47,984 nt of DNA, from assembly GCA_903919145.1 (NCBI GenBank), contig CAIXGW010000341.1, positions 1 through 47,984 of the forward strand. The letters run 5' to 3'. Every line of letters starts with the position of its first letter. The stretch's first letter is position 1. The translations under genes were made by a program, and so were the position numbers. Source of the DNA: an uncultured Myxococcales bacterium (GTDB lineage Bacteria; Myxococcota_A; UBA9042). Under the pieces are notes generated by a model, which ran no database searches, had not been told where the DNA came from, and saw only the letters and a program-made list of their open reading frames with translations. This document shows, in pieces, positions 43,866-47,984 of this stretch.

Positions 43866-44648
43866 ATGAGCCAGCCCGGAACCAAGCCCCCCCAGCCGCA
43901 CACCACTGCCGATGGTACGCAGGAATTGCTTAGGCTTAGCAGGCGCTTGGCCGAGCTGGGCCTGTGCTCCAGGCGCGAAGCCGACGAGTACATCGCCCAA
44001 GGGTGGATTCGCGTGGACGGCGTGGTCGTTGACCAGCTGGGCAGCAAAGTGCACCGCGGCCAGCGCGTGGAACTGGATGCGCGGGCCCAGAAGGTCCAGC
44101 AAGAGCGGGTGACGATCCTGCTTAACAAGCCTCTGGGCTTTGTCTCGACCCAGCCTGAGCACGGCTACAGAGAGGCCTTTGAGCTGATCGTGCCCGACAA
44201 CCAGGACCCAGAATTCCCAGGACCGGCGCTGCGCCGCGAGCACCTGCGCGATCTGTCGGTGGCCGGGCGGCTCGACATCGACTCTACGGGCCTGCTGGTG
44301 CTGACCCAGGACGGCACGGTGGCGCGGCTGCTGATCGGCGAAGACCGCGAAATCGACAAAGAATACCTGGTGCGCGTCCAGGGTCGGGTCAGCGACGACG
44401 GCATGCGCGCCCTGCGCCATGGCCTGGTGCTGGATGGCCAGCCGCTGCTGCCCGCCGAAGTCGAGTGGATCAACGAGGACCAGCTGCGGTTTGTGCTGCG
44501 AGAGGGCAAGAAACGCCAGATCCGCCGCATGTGCGAGATGGTGGGCCTGAGGGTCGTGGGTCTCAAGCGCGTGCGCATGGGCCAGGTCAAGCTGGGCAAG
44601 CTCAAGCTGGGCTGCTGGCGATTCCTTAGGCCTGACGAGCGTTTCTGA
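43866..44648 (+). CDS. rRNA pseudouridine synthase, RsuA/RluF family
   Basis: This gene encodes 260 residues from the ATG at 43866 (AGGAG six bases upstream). An N-terminal S4 RNA-binding domain (RLSRRLAELGLCSRREADEYI, about 25-85) precedes the catalytic domain with the signature GRLDIDSTGLLVLTQDG, catalytic Asp137. The tail EGKKRQIRRMCEMVGLRV plus LGCWRFL resembles the RluF branch more than RsuA. It isomerises a specific uridine of rRNA in the cytoplasm; the exact site cannot be assigned from sequence alone. First gene of a forward cluster with trmB, 51 bases ahead of it. Confidence 0.92.
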   Translation: MSQPGTKPPQPHTTADGTQELLRLSRRLAELGLCSRREADEYIAQGWIRVDGVVVDQLGSKVHRGQRVELDARAQKVQQERVTILLNKPLGFVSTQPEHGYREAFELIVPDNQDPEFPGPALRREHLRDLSVAGRLDIDSTGLLVLTQDGTVARLLIGEDREIDKEYLVRVQGRVSDDGMRALRHGLVLDGQPLLPAEVEWINEDQLRFVLREGKKRQIRRMCEMVGLRVVGLKRVRMGQVKLGKLKLGCWRFLRPDERF

Positions 44649-44699
44649 CAGGGCCCCCCGCGGGCCTGGTAGTGCTTTCTTGAGCTTGGAGTGACAGCG

Positions 44700-45452
44700 A
44701 TGGCTTTCCGCACTTTTCACATCGACGACAAGCCGGCCGAGGCTCCTGAGCAGGTCCAGCGCAAAAAGCAGAAGGCGCTCATTGGCGGCTCGCTGGAGAT
44801 GAGGCGGGCCCATGGGCAAGCTCTTGGACTGCAGGGGCAATTTCTGCTCGACCCGATCTTTCGCCAAGAAGACGAAGAGCGCCTGCGCGCGGCCTGTGCA
44901 GCCGACCCGGACCGGCCGCTCACCATTGAGATCGGCTTTCAGATGGGCGAATTTGCCGTTGCCTTCTGCCTGCGCGAGCCCCAGCGCCGCTATGTGGGCT
45001 TTGAGGTGCGCAAGAAGTTCTGCGAGGAGACCCACGCTGCCCTGGAAGCCGCCGGGGTCCAAAACGCCCTAATCTGCCTGGTAGATGCCCGCGAGATGCT
45101 GTCGCTGGTCCTGCGGCCGGGCAGCCTGGACGAGCTGCTGGTGTTCTTTCCCGATCCGTGGTGGAAGCCGCGTCACGTCAAGAAGCGCTTGCTTACCGCC
45201 GAGTTCATTGCCGACGCTGCCCGCTATCTGCGCCCTGGGGGCCGCCTGCTGCTCAAGACCGACGTCACCGAGTACGCCGACTGGGCCGAGGAGCTCATGC
45301 GCGCCGATCCGCACTACAGCGTTTCTCGCCTTGAAGATCCGGCCGCGGACCTGCCCTTTACCTTGCGCGAGCGGCGCTGCCGGCTGCATGGCTACCCGAC
45401 CTGGGCCGTCCAGGCGCTGCGCAACACCGTCGACGTGGCGACCCTGCCATAG
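44700..45452 (+). CDS. trmB: tRNA (guanine-N7-)-methyltransferase
   Basis: This gene encodes 250 residues. The ATG at 44700 has GGAG eight bases upstream; the GTG at 44691 overlaps that site and is unlikely. SAM-binding motif IEIGFQMGEFAVAFC, then YVGFEVRKKF, and the TrmB hallmark FFPDPWWKPRHVKKRLL, followed by YLRPGGRLLLKTDV. It methylates G46 of tRNA in the variable loop. The N-terminal extension (HIDDKPAEAPEQVQRKKQK) is longer than in E. coli. It lies 51 bases after the pseudouridine synthase gene, so the two RNA-modifying enzymes are likely co-transcribed. Confidence 0.95.
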   Translation: MAFRTFHIDDKPAEAPEQVQRKKQKALIGGSLEMRRAHGQALGLQGQFLLDPIFRQEDEERLRAACAADPDRPLTIEIGFQMGEFAVAFCLREPQRRYVGFEVRKKFCEETHAALEAAGVQNALICLVDAREMLSLVLRPGSLDELLVFFPDPWWKPRHVKKRLLTAEFIADAARYLRPGGRLLLKTDVTEYADWAEELMRADPHYSVSRLEDPAADLPFTLRERRCRLHGYPTWAVQALRNTVDVATLP

Positions 45453-45455
45453 AAG

Positions 45456-45503
45456 TCCGAATCATTCCAAGGATCAGACATTCCCCTAGGGAGTTCGGGG
45501 GCG
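45456..45503 (-). repeat. Dispersed repeat, copy D (inverted)
   Basis: On the reverse strand it reads CGAACTCCCTAGGGGAATGT, then CTGATCCTTGGAATG, matching the core of copies A-C near 38 kb. It fills most of the gap between trmB and the radical SAM gene. Confidence 0.85.
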
Positions 45504-45537
45504 CGTACGCTATGCTGGGGGCCGGCAGGAGGTGCAT

Positions 45538-47433
45538 TTGGGCAAGCTATTGACCATCGAGACGGGCTTTACCTGCAATAGCCGCTGCCAGTACTGCACG
45601 CAGCTGGACTACCGCGCGATTCCGCAAGTCGAATTGCTGGACCTAACCCGCGAGCAGATCGAACAGCGCATCACCTGGGCAGCCGAGCAAGGCTACGACC
45701 AGATCGGCTTCTCGGGCGGCGAGCCGACGATCCGCCCAGACTTTCTGGACCTTGTGCGTTTTGCCCGCGACCTGGACTTTGAGCGCATCGCGGTGACCAC
45801 CAACGGCCGGATGTTTGCCTACCCCAGTTTTGCCGCAGAGGCCATCAAGGCCGGGCTCGACGCCTTCACCTTCAGCCTTCATGGGCCAACACCAGAAATT
45901 CACGACAAGATTGCTGCGGCCCCCGGCGCACTGCAGCAGGCGCTGGCGGGGCTGCGCCACCTGACGGAAGCCGCGGCTCAGCAGGGGGTGCGCCTGCACC
46001 TGATGAACAACCAGATCCTGCTGCCCGACAACACCGCCTACCTAAAGGAAATGGTTGAGCTGTTGGCGCCGCTGGGGGTTCACCTGTTCATGGTGCAGCC
46101 GTTCATTGCCCAGCGCAGCAATGTTGATGAGTTGCAGCGGTTCTTTGTGCCCTATGCCGAAGTGCTGGCGGCGATGGAGAGGGCGCTGCCGGCGCTGGAG
46201 CAGTGGCACGCGCGCATCAAGCCCTACAACGTGCCCAACTGCCTGCTGTGGCCGCTGGGCAAGCAACACGTGGAGTCGCAGACCTACCCCATCACCGTCT
46301 ACCGCGAGTTTGAGCGCGAGCGGGCCGGCGAGTACCGTTCTTTCAAGGCCCGCCAGTGGTTTCGCATTGACGCGTGCAAGACCTGCACCGAGCTGTGCCC
46401 GGGCTTTCGCATCGAGCAGCTGCCCCAGGCAGAGATGCTGCGCGATATCCAGCAAGCGGCAGGCGAATTCGCCGATCAACGCCCCAGCGGGGCCGGGCCG
46501 CTGGTGTTCTCTGGCACCGAGCTGCTGGAGCCAGAGACCTTAAGCGCCCTGTGGCAGCAGCTGGCCCACCGCCACGGGCCCTTGACCTGGATGACCGGGG
46601 CCTGCGAGCGCACGCCGCGGCCGCAGCTCGCCACGCGGATTGCCGACGCCTGCGAGGCCGGGCTGCTGGCCGAAGTGGTGCTGGTGGGCCAGCCGCTGGA
46701 CCAGCGCTTTTTGGCCCAGCGGGTGTTGGAGAAGGGCAACCTGGAAGAGGTGCGCCAGCTGCTCTACCACCTTGGCGAATTGCGCAAGGCGGGTAGGCAG
46801 TTGCCCAGGCTGCGCTGGCTGCTGAACGCCGGCGACCTGCTGCGGCTGCTGGAGGACCCCACGGTCGCCCACCAGTGGGGCAAGGTGCTGCAAGCCTTGG
46901 AGGCGGCAGCAGACCTGTCGGCCGACCCCCAGGCGGCAGCGCTGCTGGTGGCCATCCCCAATTTCCCGCGCGATCGGCCCCCGCCAGAGGTGGCCCGCCA
47001 GCACGCCGAGCAGGTGGCCATGGCCCAGCAGATGGCGGACGCGGCGGCGGCGCGCGGCCTGCAGCTGCGGCTGGTGACCTTGGGCGATCGGCGCGGCCTG
47101 GACCAGGCGCGGGCGCAGGCAATGGCGCTGTCAGAGGCGCACTTCTTGCAGGTGCTGCCGGAAGAAAGCTGGCGCGAGCGCTGGTTCCGCCACCCGCTGT
47201 CGGCGCCTGAGCTGGACTTTGTCTCCTGGTCGCCGCCGTGGCTGGCTGAGCGCTGGGATCTCTCTGCGGCTGCCCAGGTAGGCACAGAGGTGCCCCAAGC
47301 CGCGGTTCCGGCAGCGTTTGCCGATGGGGCCGGCGAAGAGGGCTACAGCGCCGTGCGCCAGGTCTCTCTGCAGCGGCTGGCCGGTCAGGCAGGCAAGGGC
47401 GCCAACGGCCAGCGCTTTGGCAAAAAAGCCTAG
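45538..47433 (+). CDS. Radical SAM protein with long uncharacterised C-terminal half
   Basis: This gene encodes 631 residues. The start is taken as TTG at 45538, five bases after AGGAGG (45527-45532); the GTG at 45532 overlaps the ribosome site. The 4Fe-4S cluster motif is CxxxCxxC (CNSRCQYC; Cys13, 17, 20), with the SAM-binding GFSGGEPT strand, VTTNGRM and FSLHGPTPEIHDK of the MoaA/SPASM superfamily. A second Cys group, CKTCTELC (Cys280, 283, 287), could bind an auxiliary cluster. Residues about 310-631 are Ala/Leu/Gln-rich and helical with no recognised domain (about half of the protein). Substrate unknown. The gap before it is almost filled by a dispersed repeat. Confidence 0.9.
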   Translation: MGKLLTIETGFTCNSRCQYCTQLDYRAIPQVELLDLTREQIEQRITWAAEQGYDQIGFSGGEPTIRPDFLDLVRFARDLDFERIAVTTNGRMFAYPSFAAEAIKAGLDAFTFSLHGPTPEIHDKIAAAPGALQQALAGLRHLTEAAAQQGVRLHLMNNQILLPDNTAYLKEMVELLAPLGVHLFMVQPFIAQRSNVDELQRFFVPYAEVLAAMERALPALEQWHARIKPYNVPNCLLWPLGKQHVESQTYPITVYREFERERAGEYRSFKARQWFRIDACKTCTELCPGFRIEQLPQAEMLRDIQQAAGEFADQRPSGAGPLVFSGTELLEPETLSALWQQLAHRHGPLTWMTGACERTPRPQLATRIADACEAGLLAEVVLVGQPLDQRFLAQRVLEKGNLEEVRQLLYHLGELRKAGRQLPRLRWLLNAGDLLRLLEDPTVAHQWGKVLQALEAAADLSADPQAAALLVAIPNFPRDRPPPEVARQHAEQVAMAQQMADAAAARGLQLRLVTLGDRRGLDQARAQAMALSEAHFLQVLPEESWRERWFRHPLSAPELDFVSWSPPWLAERWDLSAAAQVGTEVPQAAVPAAFADGAGEEGYSAVRQVSLQRLAGQAGKGANGQRFGKKA

Positions 47434-47596
47434 AGAATCTGCGTTGATGCCCCAGGGGGCTTGGCGGTGACCGGTTGACGACCTGCCGTTCTGGCTGGCT
47501 GGGTCAGCGACCGTCGCGGCCAGGTGGTTCGGCGCGATCCTCAGCCGCGCGCAGTTCCAACGCGACACCGGGGTGCGCGGGCGCTGGGGTCGCGCT

Positions 47597-47983
47597 TCAG
47601 CGCAGCGGCTGCGGCTTCTTGGGCTTGGTGGGGGCCAGGGCGGGCTGGTGGGCGGTGGCGGCAGAGGCTTCTGCGGGCAGGGCCAGGGCGTTGGCGGGCC
47701 CCGCGTCCGTGGCCTCTGGCTGGATCGCCAGGAGCTGCTTGGTTCCGCGCGGCGGCGGCACATAAAGGGCCGACCAAGCCCAGTAGCTGTCCAACTCGTG
47801 GGGGCAGTCGCCGCCAATCACCTCGCGGTTGTCCAACAGCAGCAGGTCGTAGCGGTCCCGCGCCTGGTCGATGGTCAAGCGCGACCCAGGCGGCAGCGGC
47901 TTGCGCGTCTGGTCCTTGGACGGACCGTCGCCGTCCAGCAGGGCCTGCTCAAACTGCCGATGCACCACCGATCGACCACAGGA
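47597..47983 (-). CDS. Unknown protein, cut by the right window edge
   Basis: Only the C-terminal about 128 residues are visible; the frame is open to the window end, so the start is outside. The visible part has a hydrophilic stretch (KPLPPGSRLTIDQARDRY), a short beta-type core (DLLLLDNREVIGGDC, DSYWAWSALYV) and an Ala/Pro-rich tail ending KPKKPQPLR. Not recognised. It is convergent with the radical SAM gene across a 163-base gap. Confidence 0.6.
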   Translation of the reverse strand, partial: SCGRSVVHRQFEQALLDGDGPSKDQTRKPLPPGSRLTIDQARDRYDLLLLDNREVIGGDCPHELDSYWAWSALYVPPPRGTKQLLAIQPEATDAGPANALALPAEASAATAHQPALAPTKPKKPQPLR

Positions 47984-47984
47984 C

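Noticed and set aside
42191..43933. 580-codon forward frame opposite the redoxin lipoprotein gene
   Set aside because: Gly/Ala/Val low-complexity shadow of a reverse gene with lipobox and CGPC site.
43827..45062. 411-codon reverse frame opposite the pseudouridine synthase and trmB genes
   Set aside because: It spans two well-identified forward genes and has no family features.

Overview
The window is GC-rich, densely coding DNA, most likely from a Myxococcota (former Deltaproteobacteria) or closely related bacterium. The evidence is the number of predicted lipoproteins (ten by lipobox) with Asp/Ala/Thr-rich linkers and Cys-rich modules, very long Asp-rich thrombospondin type 3 (TSP3) calcium-binding repeats, a MYXO-CTERM-like sorting tag, a multi-domain hybrid histidine kinase, and two nucleotide second-messenger cyclases. 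No rRNA, tRNA or CRISPR array was seen. The taxonomic call is inference from gene content only.

Layout. 1-13.4 kb (+): the 3' part of an RHS/YD-repeat protein whose C-terminal tail looks like a eukaryotic-type RGS domain, followed by a small lipoprotein, two giant Cys-rich lipoproteins and a membrane-anchored phage-tail-collar protein. 13.6-16.1 kb (-): hybrid sensor kinase. 16.1-17.8 kb: a gene graveyard with a broken IS630-type transposase, a REPIN-like inverted doublet and a VapC remnant. 17.8-22.3 kb: three surface lipoproteins. 22.7-29.4 kb (+): a 2216-residue composite ORF (TSP3 arrays, MYXO-CTERM-like tag, second signal peptide, beta-barrel, OmpA domain). 29.5-34.1 kb: diguanylate cyclase, a lipid-anchored metallo-beta-lactamase-fold protein and the membrane pyrophosphatase HppA. 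34.3-37.9 kb (-): two FtsX-like permeases without an ATPase, and a lipoprotein. 37.9-38.4 kb: a cluster of dispersed repeats. 38.5-40.6 kb: adenylate cyclase and a lipoprotein. 40.9-43.6 kb (-): a two-gene redox operon encoding a Cys-rich lipoprotein with a CGPC redoxin domain and a beta-barrel/thioredoxin fusion interrupted by an in-frame UGA. 43.9-47.4 kb (+): RNA-modification genes (RluF-type pseudouridine synthase, TrmB) and a radical SAM protein. The right edge cuts a reverse-strand gene.

Most of the window builds the cell surface: lipoproteins, OmpA, barrel proteins and possible secreted or delivered toxins. Sensing genes (hybrid kinase, c-di-GMP and cAMP synthesis) lie between them. 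The strongest unusual signals are (a) the RGS-like C-terminus of the RHS protein, with the G-alpha-contacting residues conserved; (b) a candidate selenoprotein, with a C-A-T-UGA motif just after a signal peptide and a GG-loop hairpin at bacterial-SECIS distance; (c) the composite MYXO-CTERM/OmpA ORF; and (d) a family of dispersed repeats with core AATGTCTGATCC. All are readings of the sequence alone; no database search was run.
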